Below are positions 43,432 through 52,226 of a DNA stretch of 64,000 bases, in pieces (the stretch's first letter is position 1; the number at the start of each line of letters is the position of its first letter). The notes beneath the pieces are model-generated. The model made no database searches and had not been told where the DNA came from. It worked only from the letters and a program-made list of their open reading frames with translations. Both the position numbers and the translations under genes were made by a program. The stretch spans positions 930,001 to 994,000 of the forward strand of contig NZ_CP044222.1 of assembly GCF_008727795.1 (NCBI RefSeq), given 5' to 3'. This DNA comes from Nitrincola iocasae. GTDB taxonomy: Bacteria > Pseudomonadota > Gammaproteobacteria > Pseudomonadales > Balneatricaceae.

Positions 43432-44781
43432 TTAACCTCGTGCTGCCTTGAGTGTATCTGCAATCAAAAAAGCCAGTTCCAGTGACTGGTCAGCGTTCAA
43501 GCGTGGATCGCAATGGGTATGGTAGCGATCAGCCAGACCTTCTTCGGTGATCTGAAAAGCACCACCGATGCACTCGGTCACATTATCCCCGGTCATTTCA
43601 AAGTGCACGCCTCCGGCATGGGTTCCCTCGGCGCGGTGGACTTCAAAGAAGCCTTGCATCTCTTTCAAAATGGCATCAACGCTGCGGGTTTTGTAACCGC
43701 TTGAGGCCTTCATGATATTGCCGTGCATCGGATCGGAACTCCAGACCACCGGATGGCCGGAAGCCTTAATCTCGCGCACAATCGGTGGCAGAAGTTCAGT
43801 GATTTTCTCGGCCCCCATGCGCGCAATCAGGGTGATGCGGCCAGGAATACGACCTGGGTTCAGTTGATCCAGCAGTTTCAGCAAATCATTGCACTGGGTG
43901 CTGGGACCGATTTTGATGCCAATGGGGTTATGCACACCGCGCAGGAACTCGACATGGGCATGGTCCGGCTGGCGGGTTCGATCACCGATCCAGAGCATAT
44001 GCGCCGAGCAGTCGTACCAGTCACCGGTCAAACTGTCCTGACGGGTCAGGGCTTGCTCATAGTTCAGCAGTAGGGCTTCGTGTGAAGTATAGAGTGAGGT
44101 TTCATGCAGCTGCGGGGTGTTCTGTGAGTTAATGCCACAGGCATCCATAAACGCCAGTGTTTGTGTGATCTGTTCCGCCAGGTGCTGGTATTTCTGCCCT
44201 TGTGGGCTCTTGTCGACAAAGCCACGGTTCCAACGGTGAACCTGGTGCAGATCGGCAAATCCACCGCTAGCAAAAGCGCGTAGCAGGTTCAGTGTCGAGG
44301 CGGACTGATGGTAAGCCGCGATGAGTCGTTTGGGATCAGGTTGACGTGCAGTGGCATTAAAGGCGATATCATTGATGATGTCGCCGCGGTAACTGGGTAG
44401 CTCAATACCATTTATTGTTTCGGTACCGGCTGAACGGGGTTTGGCAAACTGACCGGCAATCCGACCTATTTTGACTACCGGGCTACTGCCAGCAAAGGTC
44501 ATCACCACCGCCATCTGCAACAGCACCTGAAAGGTATTACGAATCTTGTTGGCACTGAACTCGGAAAAACTCTCGGCGCAGTCGCCTCCCTGCAGCAAAA
44601 AGGCTTCGCCAGCCGATACTTTGGCCAGTGACCGGGTCAGTGAACGGATTTCACCAGCGAATACCAGTGGCGGAAAATTGCCGAGCAGTTGCTCAACGGC
44701 CGCCAGCTCATCCTGATCAGGATAAACAGGCTGTTGAACGATGGGTTTGTTTCTCCAGCTGTCGAGGGTCCAGTTTTCCAT
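43432..44781 (-). CDS. Class II 3-deoxy-7-phosphoheptulonate (DAHP) synthase
   Basis: A 449-residue plant-type (class II) DAHP synthase, starting WTLDSWRNKPIVQQP. Hallmarks: GEAFLLQGGDCAESF (metal-binding Cys), GRIAGQFAKPRS, PSYRGDIIND, HVEFLRGVHNPIGIK, and WSSDPMHGN. It condenses PEP with erythrose-4-phosphate, opening the shikimate pathway. Length is typical. Being class II, its feedback control differs from E. coli AroF/G/H. A 67-bp gap separates it from the metR gene upstream on the same strand. Confidence 0.94.
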   Translation of the reverse strand: MENWTLDSWRNKPIVQQPVYPDQDELAAVEQLLGNFPPLVFAGEIRSLTRSLAKVSAGEAFLLQGGDCAESFSEFSANKIRNTFQVLLQMAVVMTFAGSSPVVKIGRIAGQFAKPRSAGTETINGIELPSYRGDIINDIAFNATARQPDPKRLIAAYHQSASTLNLLRAFASGGFADLHQVHRWNRGFVDKSPQGQKYQHLAEQITQTLAFMDACGINSQNTPQLHETSLYTSHEALLLNYEQALTRQDSLTGDWYDCSAHMLWIGDRTRQPDHAHVEFLRGVHNPIGIKIGPSTQCNDLLKLLDQLNPGRIPGRITLIARMGAEKITELLPPIVREIKASGHPVVWSSDPMHGNIMKASSGYKTRSVDAILKEMQGFFEVHRAEGTHAGGVHFEMTGDNVTECIGGAFQITEEGLADRYHTHCDPRLNADQSLELAFLIADTLKAARG

Positions 44782-44848
44782 AGTGTCTCTTCTGTGTGGT
44801 CAAAACGTAAACCCAAGAGTTTAAGGCTTTGACACAGAGAAACAAGCG

Positions 44849-45763
44849 TCAGGCGGTTTTAATTCCGCTCAGGTTGCGAAAGGTGATATCGCGGGCGGTA
44901 TCCAGAAAATCCAGCATAAATTCGGCCTCAGCCTGCTCACTGCGAATGGCAGCATAGAGGGTGCACCATAACCCCTTCTCTCCTAGTGGACGAGCAGCAA
45001 TATAGTCGTTCTCCAGGTATTCATGAATGGCCCAGTTGGGTAAAGCGGATACACCGCGGCCACTGGCGACCAGTTGCATGATCATCACAGTCAGTTCCGC
45101 CGTGCGGGTTTGTTTAGGCTCTTTACCGGCAGGGTCGAGAAAGCGACTGAAAATATCCAAGCGGGCATGATCGATCGGGTAAGTGATCAGTGTTTCGTTA
45201 CAGAGGTCGCCCGGTTGTATCTGTTTTTTACGAGTCAGCGGGTGTTGCTTGCTGATGACCAATACCGATTCATAGCTGAATAAGGGCAGGTAGGTAATGC
45301 CATTGCGGGGTTCCGGGTCCGAAGTAATTACCAGGTCCAGGTCACCACGACTAAGCGCGGGTAAGGGTTGGAAGCTGAAGCCGGTGCTCAGATCCATTTC
45401 CACTTCCGGCCAGTTCTGACGAAAGTGGTCGATCGTAGGCATTAGCCAGTCAAAACAACTGTGGCACTCAATACAGATATTCAATCGTCCCACTTCACCG
45501 CCAGCCAGTCGGGCAATATCGCGCTCGGCATTACGAATCATTGGCAGAAGTTCATCAGCAAGTACCAATAGGCGCTTGCCTGCGGCGGTAAAGGAGATAG
45601 GTTTGGTTTTACGAATAAACAGCGAGCAGTTGAGGCGTTCTTCCAGGTCTTTAATCTGATGTGACAGGGCCGATTGAGTCAGATGCACGCGCTCTGCCGC
45701 TTCCACCAGGCTGCCAGCATCGCGCAACGCTGTCAGGGTTTTCAGATGACGAATTTCAACCAT
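44849..45763 (-). CDS. metR: LysR-family regulator MetR
   Basis: A 304-residue LysR-type regulator starting MVEIRHLKTLTALRDAGSLV, the MetR opening; an upstream in-frame ATG at 45775 is less likely. The helix-turn-helix contains HLTQSALSHQIKDLE. The effector-domain start RLNICIECHSCFDWLMP and EMDLSTGFSFQPLPALSRGDLDLV closely follow MetR, which binds homocysteine and activates metE/metH-type genes. None of those genes is in the window. It is divergent from the FMN-riboswitch-ribB unit. Confidence 0.88.
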   Translation of the reverse strand: MVEIRHLKTLTALRDAGSLVEAAERVHLTQSALSHQIKDLEERLNCSLFIRKTKPISFTAAGKRLLVLADELLPMIRNAERDIARLAGGEVGRLNICIECHSCFDWLMPTIDHFRQNWPEVEMDLSTGFSFQPLPALSRGDLDLVITSDPEPRNGITYLPLFSYESVLVISKQHPLTRKKQIQPGDLCNETLITYPIDHARLDIFSRFLDPAGKEPKQTRTAELTVMIMQLVASGRGVSALPNWAIHEYLENDYIAARPLGEKGLWCTLYAAIRSEQAEAEFMLDFLDTARDITFRNLSGIKTA

Positions 45764-45899
45764 GCCCAACTCCATGCAGGGGGATTAACGGTTACGCAAA
45801 TCCGCCATGCAGAGGATGTTGCGATCAAGCATATACCTGTTTATTGGAAAACAGCTGTCACTGAGTATAGCGGCTGAAGGCAGCAAGCTCTAGCGGAGG
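45761..45899. repeat. Copy A of a ~139-bp direct repeat upstream of ribB
   Basis: This stretch, starting at the metR start codon, is repeated at 47179-47318 downstream of ribB with only a handful of substitutions and a small indel. It includes two internal CCATGCAG repeats and a CTGTTT/AAACAG hairpin. See the decayed copy downstream. Confidence 0.85.
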
Positions 45900-46000
45900 A
45901 TCATTTTAAACGTTGGATGATGACATGACTCTGTTAGCAATGTACTAACCAATTGGGGAAATGTGGAATTTTCAGTCGTTATGCATGAGATGTGTACACT

Positions 46001-46028
46001 TTGCAATAGGTATACAAAGTATTATCAT
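46001..46028 (+). promoter_or_regulatory. ribB: Probable sigma-70 promoter of the ribB leader
   Basis: TTGCAA (46001-46006), a 16-bp spacer, and TATCAT (46023-46028). RNA would start near 46035, about 55 nt before the FMN aptamer. An inverted pair ACTTTG/CAAAGT (45998-46020) straddles it. A TATAAT at 46087-46092 is too close to the aptamer to be useful. Confidence 0.5.
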
Positions 46029-46090
46029 AACCGCCAGTAAGCGGGAGACTACACTCCCCTTACGATTACTGTAAGTAATCAAAACATATA

Positions 46091-46224
46091 ATTCTCAGGG
46101 CGGGGTGAAATTCCCCACCGGTGGTATACCTAATAGGGTGAGCCCACGAGCGCTCGATTCGTCGAGGTCAGCAGATCTGGTGAGAGGCCAGAGCCGACGG
46201 TTACAGTCCGGATGAGAGAGAATG
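46091..46224 (+). ncRNA. FMN riboswitch (RFN element)
   Basis: All conserved RFN blocks are present in order: AGGGCGGGGTGAAATTCCCC with ACCGGTGGTA, then GAGCCCACGAGCGC, then GTCAGCAGATCTGGTGAGA, GCCAGAGCCGACGGTTA, and the closing CAGTCCGGATGAGAGAGAA that pairs back to TTCTCAG to make stem P1. It senses FMN and should down-regulate ribB expression when FMN is plentiful. It lies about 240 nt ahead of ribB, the usual distance in gammaproteobacteria. Confidence 0.97.
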
Positions 46225-46462
46225 ACAAATATGCCTGTCCAATTTGAAATTGCAGTGGTGTTGACCAGGTTCGGGTATCCCAATCGCAGTGTTGATCTAT
46301 ACCGATAGGAACTGATTCACTTAACGCCTCGCCTACCAGCATCTTCAATATGTTTAGGTATACATCAACCTTTGCGGATGTGGGCTTGTCCCTACGCCCT
46401 GGTTGGTGCATTTCGTTTTGCCTCATAGCCGCCCTGATTCTGGTCATTATTAGGAGTAAGCC
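46225..46462 (+). promoter_or_regulatory. ribB: Expression platform / leader between FMN aptamer and ribB
   Basis: A 238-nt leader without a gene. Its end, GCCGCCCTGATTCTGGTCATT followed by AGGAGTAAGCC before the ATG (block seen here as two pieces), resembles the conserved ribB 5' end of other gammaproteobacteria and contains the ribosome binding site AGGAG. No terminator with a T-run was found, so control may be translational. Confidence 0.6.
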
Positions 46463-47119
46463 ATGAATCAGTTATCTTTACTTGCCGAGTTTGGCGACTC
46501 AATCACTCGTGTTGAAAATGCGCTACAAGCCTTACGTGAAGGCCGTGGGGTATTATTACTCGATGATGAAAGTCGTGAGAATGAAGGTGATATTATCTAT
46601 TCAGCAGCAACGCTGACAGTCGAGCAAATGGCACTGATGATTCGTGAATGCAGTGGCATCGTCTGCTTGTGTTTGACCGATGAACAAGCCAATCAATTAG
46701 ATTTGCCACCGATGGTGCAGGCTAATGACAGTCAGAATCAGACAGCATTTACCGTCTCGATTGAAGCGCGCCATGGTGTAACCACTGGCGTGTCAGCCAA
46801 AGACCGTGTCACCACCATCAAAGCAGCAATCAATCCCAATGCCAAGCCTGAAGAGTTAGCTCGCCCAGGTCATGTGTTTCCGCTGCGTGCTCGTAAGGGT
46901 GGCGTGATGGCGCGTCGAGGTCATACGGAAGGGACAGTGGATCTGATGCAAATGGCTGGGTTATTACCTTCAGGTGTCTTGTGTGAGCTTACTAACTCCG
47001 ATGGCACCATGGCAAATGCTGCGGAAATCGTCGCATTTGCTTGCTCGCACAATATGCCCGTGCTAACGATCGAAGATATGGTGCAATATCGCATACGATA
47101 CGATCTTAAACTGGCGTAA
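46463..47119 (+). CDS. ribB: 3,4-dihydroxy-2-butanone-4-phosphate synthase
   Basis: A 218-residue RibB of the free-standing E. coli type, without a fused RibA domain. The active-site segment DDESRENEGDII (about residues 30-41) carries the acidic metal ligands; RHGVTTGVSAKDR and RPGHVFPLRA and RRGHTEGTVDL are further hallmarks. It converts ribulose-5-phosphate to 3,4-dihydroxy-2-butanone-4-phosphate and formate, a precursor of the riboflavin xylene ring. Control is by the FMN riboswitch upstream. A decayed partial copy of the locus follows. Confidence 0.96.
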   Translation: MNQLSLLAEFGDSITRVENALQALREGRGVLLLDDESRENEGDIIYSAATLTVEQMALMIRECSGIVCLCLTDEQANQLDLPPMVQANDSQNQTAFTVSIEARHGVTTGVSAKDRVTTIKAAINPNAKPEELARPGHVFPLRARKGGVMARRGHTEGTVDLMQMAGLLPSGVLCELTNSDGTMANAAEIVAFACSHNMPVLTIEDMVQYRIRYDLKLA

Positions 47120-47178
47120 GCCGCTGATCCATTGGATGGGTTTACAAGGATTTGCCTGGTAGATTTGCTTTTGCGGAG

Positions 47179-47318
47179 CATGCCCAATTCCATGCAGAGG
47201 ATTAACGGATAATACGCAAATCTGCCATGCAGAGGATGTTGTGATCAAGCATATACCTGTTTATTAGAAAACAGCGGTCACTGAGTATAACGGCTGAAGG
47301 CAGCAAACTCTAACGGAG
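47179..47318. repeat. Copy B of the metR-ribB intergenic repeat
   Basis: A direct repeat of 45761-45899. Most differences from copy A are G-to-A or C-to-T in copy B, with one small insertion and one T-to-G. It is joined directly to a truncated FMN riboswitch; the ~180 bp holding the promoter in copy A (45900 to about 46075) are missing. Confidence 0.85.
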
Positions 47319-47324
47319 GTTAAA

Positions 47325-47432
47325 TCAAAACATATAATTCTCAGGGCAGGGTGAAATTCCTCACCGGTGCCAATAGGGTGAGTCCATGAGCGCTCGATCC
47401 GTCTCGCCAGCAGATCTGGTGAGATGTCAGCG
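47325..47432 (+). pseudogene. Truncated FMN riboswitch remnant
   Basis: From ATCAAAACATATAATTCTCA on, it follows the real aptamer (46077 onward) through AGGGCAGGGTGAAATTCCTC, ACCGGTG, GAGTCCATGAGCGC and CAGCAGATCTGGTGAGATGTCAGCGAGG. The 3' third (GCCGACGGTTACAGTCCGG and the GAGAGAA strand of P1) is absent, so P1 cannot form and FMN binding is unlikely. Base changes in the first stem are paired (CGGGG/CCCC to CAGGG/CCTC), keeping that helix. Confidence 0.8.
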
Positions 47433-47434
47433 AG

Positions 47435-47512
47435 GTGCTGACAGTCGAGCAAATGGCACTGATGATTCGTGAAAGATCGTGTCATGTGTTCCCACTACGC
47501 GCATATAAATAA
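47435..47512 (+). pseudogene. ribB fragment (mosaic remnant)
   Basis: 47438-47473 is identical to ribB 46613-46648 (LTVEQMALMIRE). It then jumps to AAAGATCGTGTC (like ribB 46797-46810) and to CATGTGTTCCCACTACGC (like 46870-46887), which reads HVFPLRA in the same frame before TAA at about 47509. About 90% of ribB is missing. It follows the truncated riboswitch and has no ribosome binding site. Confidence 0.8.
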
Positions 47513-47658
47513 ATGCATAAACTGCTAAATTAGTTTATTTTAATGGTGGGCGTGTGCTGTTTTGCAGTGCATAGCATGTTTCTTTGCTGTTTGAGTTGAC
47601 CTGCGTCAGTGTTTTCTTGTATTTTTTGTGTGGGAATATAACAACTAACCGGTGAAAT

Positions 47659-49746
47659 GTGGATTCTTCAATCGTTGCAGGGCAGTATCAGGACAAAATA
47701 TTCGAACTATTTTCGGGTGGTCCAGTTGCATTATTTGTGTGGTCTTCGCAGCAAGGCTGGCCGATAGAATATGTGTCAGACAATGTTGAAGAGGTATTAG
47801 GTTACGTAGCATCTGAGTTGGTTCAGAGAAGGCAACCTTATGCTGGCTTGATTCATCCTGATGATCTACCACGGGTCGAGGCCGAAGTGGCGCGTTATCT
47901 GACACAAAAAACCAGTTATTTTGAGCAGAAATACCGGCTTATGTGTCATTCCGGTTGTTACTGTTCGGTAAAAGATTTCAGTATGCCGGAGTGGGATGCG
48001 CAAGGGCGTTTGCTACGACTGCGCGGCTATATTTTTTACCAGGCTGAAACCAAAGAGGTAAACGAAACCCTGCAGTTAGCCGAGTTGGTCAGAGAATACG
48101 CGCGTGAAGCCATTATGATCACCGATCCCAGAGGGGTAATACTCAGCGTCAATCCTGCTTTTACCCAAGTAACCGGCTATAACGCAGATGAAGTGATCGG
48201 TGGTCGACCTTCTCTGCTGAGTTCAGGCTATCATGATGCCGCTTTCTATGAGGCCATGTGGCATAGCCTCAATACCCAAGGGAGTTGGGAGGGTGAAATT
48301 TTAGATCGGCGTAAAAATGGCGAGGTGTATCCCAAGTGGCTGTCGATACATACAGCCTACACCTATCAGGGTGATGTGTTTCGGCGCATTGCGATTTTTT
48401 CCGATATTACCCGGCAGAAGCAGAGTGAGGAGTTGATCTGGCGTCAAGCCAATTATGACTCGTTGACCCATTTGCCCAATCGGCAGTTATTGACCTTGCG
48501 GCTGGAGCAGGAAATAAATCGTGTCAGTCGCACTGGTCAGGGGTTGGCATTGATTTTTATGGACCTGGATGGGTTTAAAGAGATCAATGATACCCTGGGG
48601 CATAAGCTGGGTGATGACCTGCTTATTCTGGTGGCTGAGCGTCTGAAAACCTTGGTGCGTACAACCGATATGGTGGCGCGTTTTAGTGGCGATCAGTTTG
48701 CTCTGTTATTGACTGGTCTGACAGATCAGGTCAGCGTTGAACAGTTGGTTATGAAGGTACGTAGTGCATTTGAACAGCCTTTTGAACTGGGAGGTGAAGA
48801 TATTTTTACCTCGGTCAGCTTTGGGGTCACCTTCTGCCCGGAGGATGGCAATGATCCGTGGGAGTTATTAAAAAATGCTGATCAGGCGATGTTCAGCGCA
48901 AAAGTGACCGGACGGGGGCGTTATCAGTTTTTTACTGAAGCTATGCAACTGACTGCTCAGCGGCGGATGCAATTGGCTAAGGACTTGCGTAATGCATTAT
49001 CGGCTGAGCAATTGTTTTTGGAATATCAGCCAATCGTGAGTCTGACTGATGACAGGCTGTCAAAGGTAGAAGCTCTGATTCGCTGGCAGCATCCGCAACT
49101 GGGGTTGGTGAGTCCAGCAGAATTTATTCCTGTTGCAGAAGAGACCGGGCTTATTTCCGAAATAGGTGATTGGGTCTTTCGTGAAGCGGTGAGTAAATCT
49201 GAAGCCTGGCAAACGTTACTACAGCGTCCTTTTCAAATCAGTATTAATACATCTCCGGTACAATACCGTGATGACACGCATCGGATTTCCAGTTGGATTG
49301 ATTATCTGCGTGAGCGTTGCCTGAGTTCCAAAACTATTTCATTGGAAATCACTGAAGGTATGCTGATGGAAAATTCAGCTGATATCGAAAATTGCCTGCT
49401 GTTAATCCGTGATGCTGGTATGGAGGTCGCACTGGATGACTTCGGTACAGGTTATTCGTCGCTTGCTTATCTTAAGCGAATGGATATCGATTTTTTAAAA
49501 ATAGATCGGTCTTTTGTCAGAAATCTGCAACCGGATTCAAATGATCTGGCGCTGTGTGAAGCCATGATTGTCATGGCGCATAAGCTGGGTATTCAGGTAG
49601 TCGCTGAGGGGATTGAGACACGGGAACAAAAAGAATTGCTCAAGTCGGCACGGTGCGATTATGGGCAGGGATATTACTTTTCCCGTCCGTTATCAGCCGA
49701 ACGTCTGCAAGAGTTTTTGTGCAATGGGCCCGATGAACGTCATTAG
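47659..49746 (+). CDS. PAS-PAS-GGDEF-EAL protein, probable cyclic-di-GMP phosphodiesterase
   Basis: A 695-residue soluble protein starting at GTG; an in-frame stop two codons upstream leaves no earlier start. Two PAS domains (about residues 15-130 and 135-255; the second has the typical IMITDPRGVILSVNPAF) precede GGDEF and EAL. The GGDEF site is degenerate, FSGDQF (about 340), so cyclase activity is doubtful. The EAL domain is complete: EALIRW (about 470), NTSP, EITEG, DDFGTGYSS, LKIDRSFV and VAEGIE. The likely role is cyclic-di-GMP breakdown in response to a PAS-sensed signal. It is not related to the riboflavin genes upstream. Confidence 0.9.
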   Translation: MDSSIVAGQYQDKIFELFSGGPVALFVWSSQQGWPIEYVSDNVEEVLGYVASELVQRRQPYAGLIHPDDLPRVEAEVARYLTQKTSYFEQKYRLMCHSGCYCSVKDFSMPEWDAQGRLLRLRGYIFYQAETKEVNETLQLAELVREYAREAIMITDPRGVILSVNPAFTQVTGYNADEVIGGRPSLLSSGYHDAAFYEAMWHSLNTQGSWEGEILDRRKNGEVYPKWLSIHTAYTYQGDVFRRIAIFSDITRQKQSEELIWRQANYDSLTHLPNRQLLTLRLEQEINRVSRTGQGLALIFMDLDGFKEINDTLGHKLGDDLLILVAERLKTLVRTTDMVARFSGDQFALLLTGLTDQVSVEQLVMKVRSAFEQPFELGGEDIFTSVSFGVTFCPEDGNDPWELLKNADQAMFSAKVTGRGRYQFFTEAMQLTAQRRMQLAKDLRNALSAEQLFLEYQPIVSLTDDRLSKVEALIRWQHPQLGLVSPAEFIPVAEETGLISEIGDWVFREAVSKSEAWQTLLQRPFQISINTSPVQYRDDTHRISSWIDYLRERCLSSKTISLEITEGMLMENSADIENCLLLIRDAGMEVALDDFGTGYSSLAYLKRMDIDFLKIDRSFVRNLQPDSNDLALCEAMIVMAHKLGIQVVAEGIETREQKELLKSARCDYGQGYYFSRPLSAERLQEFLCNGPDERH

Positions 49747-49775
49747 CACCCGAAAGCCAAGAGGGTTCCGGGTGC
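49746..49775. terminator. Hairpin between the EAL gene and argF
   Basis: GCACCCG (49746-49752) pairs with CGGGTGC (49769-49775). It lies between two convergent genes and directly follows the EAL-gene stop. The T-run is weak. Confidence 0.5.
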
Positions 49776-49781
49776 TTGATA

Positions 49782-50696
49782 TCAACTGATTAAGTCGCGT
49801 AATAAAAACTCGATCAGCGCTTTCTGTGCATGCAGGCGGTTCTCCGCTTCGTGGAAGGCGACGCAACGTGGATCATCCATCATTGTTTCACTGACTTCTT
49901 CGCCACGGTGGGCGGGTAGGCAATGCATGAATAAAGCATTATCAGCGGCCAGATCCATCAATTCCGGATTAACCTGGTAGCCGCGAAATTCACGCATGCG
50001 CTGGCGCTGTTCATCTTCCTGGCCCATCGAGGCCCAGACATCGGTGACCACCAGATGTGTGCCTTCGACAGCGGCCTCCGGTGCTTCCATCACAGTGACC
50101 CGGTCACTATTGCGGCTGACCAGGTCGGTATTCGGTTCAAAGCCTTCGGGGCAAGCAATATTCAACTTGAAGTCAAACTGACGTGCCGCATTGATATAGG
50201 AGTGGCACATGTTGTTGCCATCACCTATCCAGGCGACGGTTTTCCCCTGTATATCACCGCGTAGTTCCTGGAAGGTCTGCATATCGGCGAGTAACTGGCA
50301 AGGGTGGTAGTCATCGGTCAGGGCATTGATGACCGGAACTGAGGAGTTGGCGGCAAACTCTGTGATCAGGTCATGACTGAAAGTACGGATCATGACAATA
50401 TCGACCATTGAGGAGATAACTCTGGCGCTGTCGGCTACCGGTTCACCGCGCCCGAGTTGGGTGTCCCGTGAAGATAGAAACATCGCATGTCCACCAAACT
50501 GCGCCATACCCGCTTCGAAAGATACACGGGTACGTGTTGAGGCTTTTTCAAAAATCATCGCCATAACGCGGTTTTTCAGCGGCTGATAAAGCGTGCCGTT
50601 GTTACGCAATTGCTTTAATTCTATTGCGCGGTGGATCAACTGTTTCAGTTCAACAGGTGTCAGATCCAGCAGTGTCAGAAAGTGTCTGGTGCTCAT
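49782..50696 (-). CDS. argF: Ornithine carbamoyltransferase
   Basis: A 304-residue OTCase. The carbamoyl-phosphate loop is STRTRVSFE (about residues 53-61); DDYHPCQLLADMQT and the ornithine loop FMHCLPAHRGEEV are intact. It makes citrulline from ornithine and carbamoyl phosphate. Length is normal for the anabolic enzyme. argD lies 55 bp upstream on the same strand, so argD-argF probably form an operon. Confidence 0.97.
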   Translation of the reverse strand: MSTRHFLTLLDLTPVELKQLIHRAIELKQLRNNGTLYQPLKNRVMAMIFEKASTRTRVSFEAGMAQFGGHAMFLSSRDTQLGRGEPVADSARVISSMVDIVMIRTFSHDLITEFAANSSVPVINALTDDYHPCQLLADMQTFQELRGDIQGKTVAWIGDGNNMCHSYINAARQFDFKLNIACPEGFEPNTDLVSRNSDRVTVMEAPEAAVEGTHLVVTDVWASMGQEDEQRQRMREFRGYQVNPELMDLAADNALFMHCLPAHRGEEVSETMMDDPRCVAFHEAENRLHAQKALIEFLLRDLIS

Positions 50697-50751
50697 AATG
50701 TCATATGCGGCAGTCAGGCTGCCAGTCCCTGAGTCAGTTTTTATTGGTTAA

Positions 50752-51945
50752 TCAGTCGGTGGAGTCTTCGCCAGCGTAGATGCGTATCAGGCTGGAAACC
50801 GTATTGACCAGTAAATCAGCTTCACTCTGATTCATGATCAGCGGTGGCAGTAGTCGAACAACTCGCCCGCCGCCGGTAATGTTCAGCAACACACCTTTGA
50901 CTTTGGCCAGTACCGCCAGCTCTGTGCCAGCATCCTTCAGTTCGATACCGATCATCAACCCTTTGCCGCGAATTTCCTTGATATAGGGTTTATCAGCCAG
51001 CTGGATATGGAAGCTGTCGAGAATATACTGTCCCAAGGATGCAGCGTGCTGGCAGAGTTTATCCTGTTCAATGGTATTGATAACCGCCAGTGCTGCCGCA
51101 CAAGCCAGTGGGTTGCCGCCATAGGTTGTACCATGATTGCCTGGCCCGAAAATTTCAGCGGCCTTGCCGCGAGCCAGACAGGCGCCGATAGGAAAACCAT
51201 TACCCAGGCCTTTAGCTGTGGTGACTACATCGGGCATGATGCTGGTGTGCTGGTAGGCAAAGTAGCGACCTGTACGGCCATTACCTGTTTGTACTTCATC
51301 CAGGATCAACAACAGATCGTGCTCATCGCAAATGGCTCTCAGGTTTTCCAGATAACTATTGTCCGGTACCTGAATGCCGCCTTCACCCTGGATAGGTTCT
51401 ACCATGATAGCGACAACATCGTTATTGCTGCGCAAAATCTGCTTGACCGCTTCCAGGTTATTGAAGGGAGCGCGGATAAAACCGCTGACCAGAGGTTCAA
51501 AGCCTGCCTGAGTGGCACGGTTGCCGGTAGCGCTTAGCGTTGCCAGGGTGCGGCCATGAAAGGAGTTTTCCATAACAATGATGGCGGGTTTATCGATCTG
51601 GCGACTGTGGCCGTAACGACGCGCAATCTTGATGGCTGCTTCATTAGCTTCTGCACCCGAGTTGCCAAAAAACACATTATCCATGCCGGATACCTGTGTG
51701 AGTTTTTCAGCTAACTCTTGTTGCAGCGGAATAGTGTAAAGGTTAGAGCAGTGAATCAGTTTACCAGCTTGCTGACAGATAGCCTCAGTGACAGCAGGAT
51801 GCGCATGTCCAAGCCCGGTAACGGCAATGCCGCTAAGTGCATCCAGGTACTTGTGTCCATCTGTGTCATAGATCCACGCGCCCTGACCATGGTCAAAGGC
51901 GACGGATAGACGATTATAGGTATTCATCAGTGGTTGTATGGCCAT
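50752..51945 (-). CDS. argD: Acetylornithine aminotransferase
   Basis: A 397-residue class III aminotransferase. FFGNSGAEANEAAIKIAR binds the cofactor phosphate, ILDEVQTGNGRTG holds the PLP aspartate, and TTAKGLGNGFPIG holds the Schiff-base lysine (about residue 245). It converts N-acetylglutamate semialdehyde to N-acetylornithine; such enzymes often also serve lysine synthesis. Upstream of argF in the same direction, and divergent from grxD. Confidence 0.95.
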   Translation of the reverse strand: MAIQPLMNTYNRLSVAFDHGQGAWIYDTDGHKYLDALSGIAVTGLGHAHPAVTEAICQQAGKLIHCSNLYTIPLQQELAEKLTQVSGMDNVFFGNSGAEANEAAIKIARRYGHSRQIDKPAIIVMENSFHGRTLATLSATGNRATQAGFEPLVSGFIRAPFNNLEAVKQILRSNNDVVAIMVEPIQGEGGIQVPDNSYLENLRAICDEHDLLLILDEVQTGNGRTGRYFAYQHTSIMPDVVTTAKGLGNGFPIGACLARGKAAEIFGPGNHGTTYGGNPLACAAALAVINTIEQDKLCQHAASLGQYILDSFHIQLADKPYIKEIRGKGLMIGIELKDAGTELAVLAKVKGVLLNITGGGRVVRLLPPLIMNQSEADLLVNTVSSLIRIYAGEDSTD

Positions 51946-52226
51946 TCAGCTTCTCTCCCTACAACGCAAAAAGGCAGCCAGAGCTGCCAAAAAAAGAGTT
52001 ATTCTAGGCTTATCCTCAGGTTTTAGCAATTCACTTTGTGGGTGGACGGGTATTATCTGCGTAAAACAGATTGAATTCTCAGCCTGAGCCCGTATATTTG
52101 TAATCAGAGGTGTGAATTTTACCTGACTTTTTTTGTCGGATATAATGCCTGATTATGCAGGTGAGGCTTAAGTATGTTCCGCCAGCCTGATACCGAATAT
52201 GAGTTTTACAGAAAATAGGTGCTTCA

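Noticed and set aside
46087..46092. TATAAT just before the FMN riboswitch as the -10 of ribB
   Set aside because: It would start RNA inside the aptamer and has no -35 at a fitting distance; the promoter at 46001-46028 is preferred.
46130..46447. 105-codon minus-strand open frame across the FMN riboswitch
   Set aside because: It is antisense to the conserved aptamer and ribB leader and shows no family similarity.
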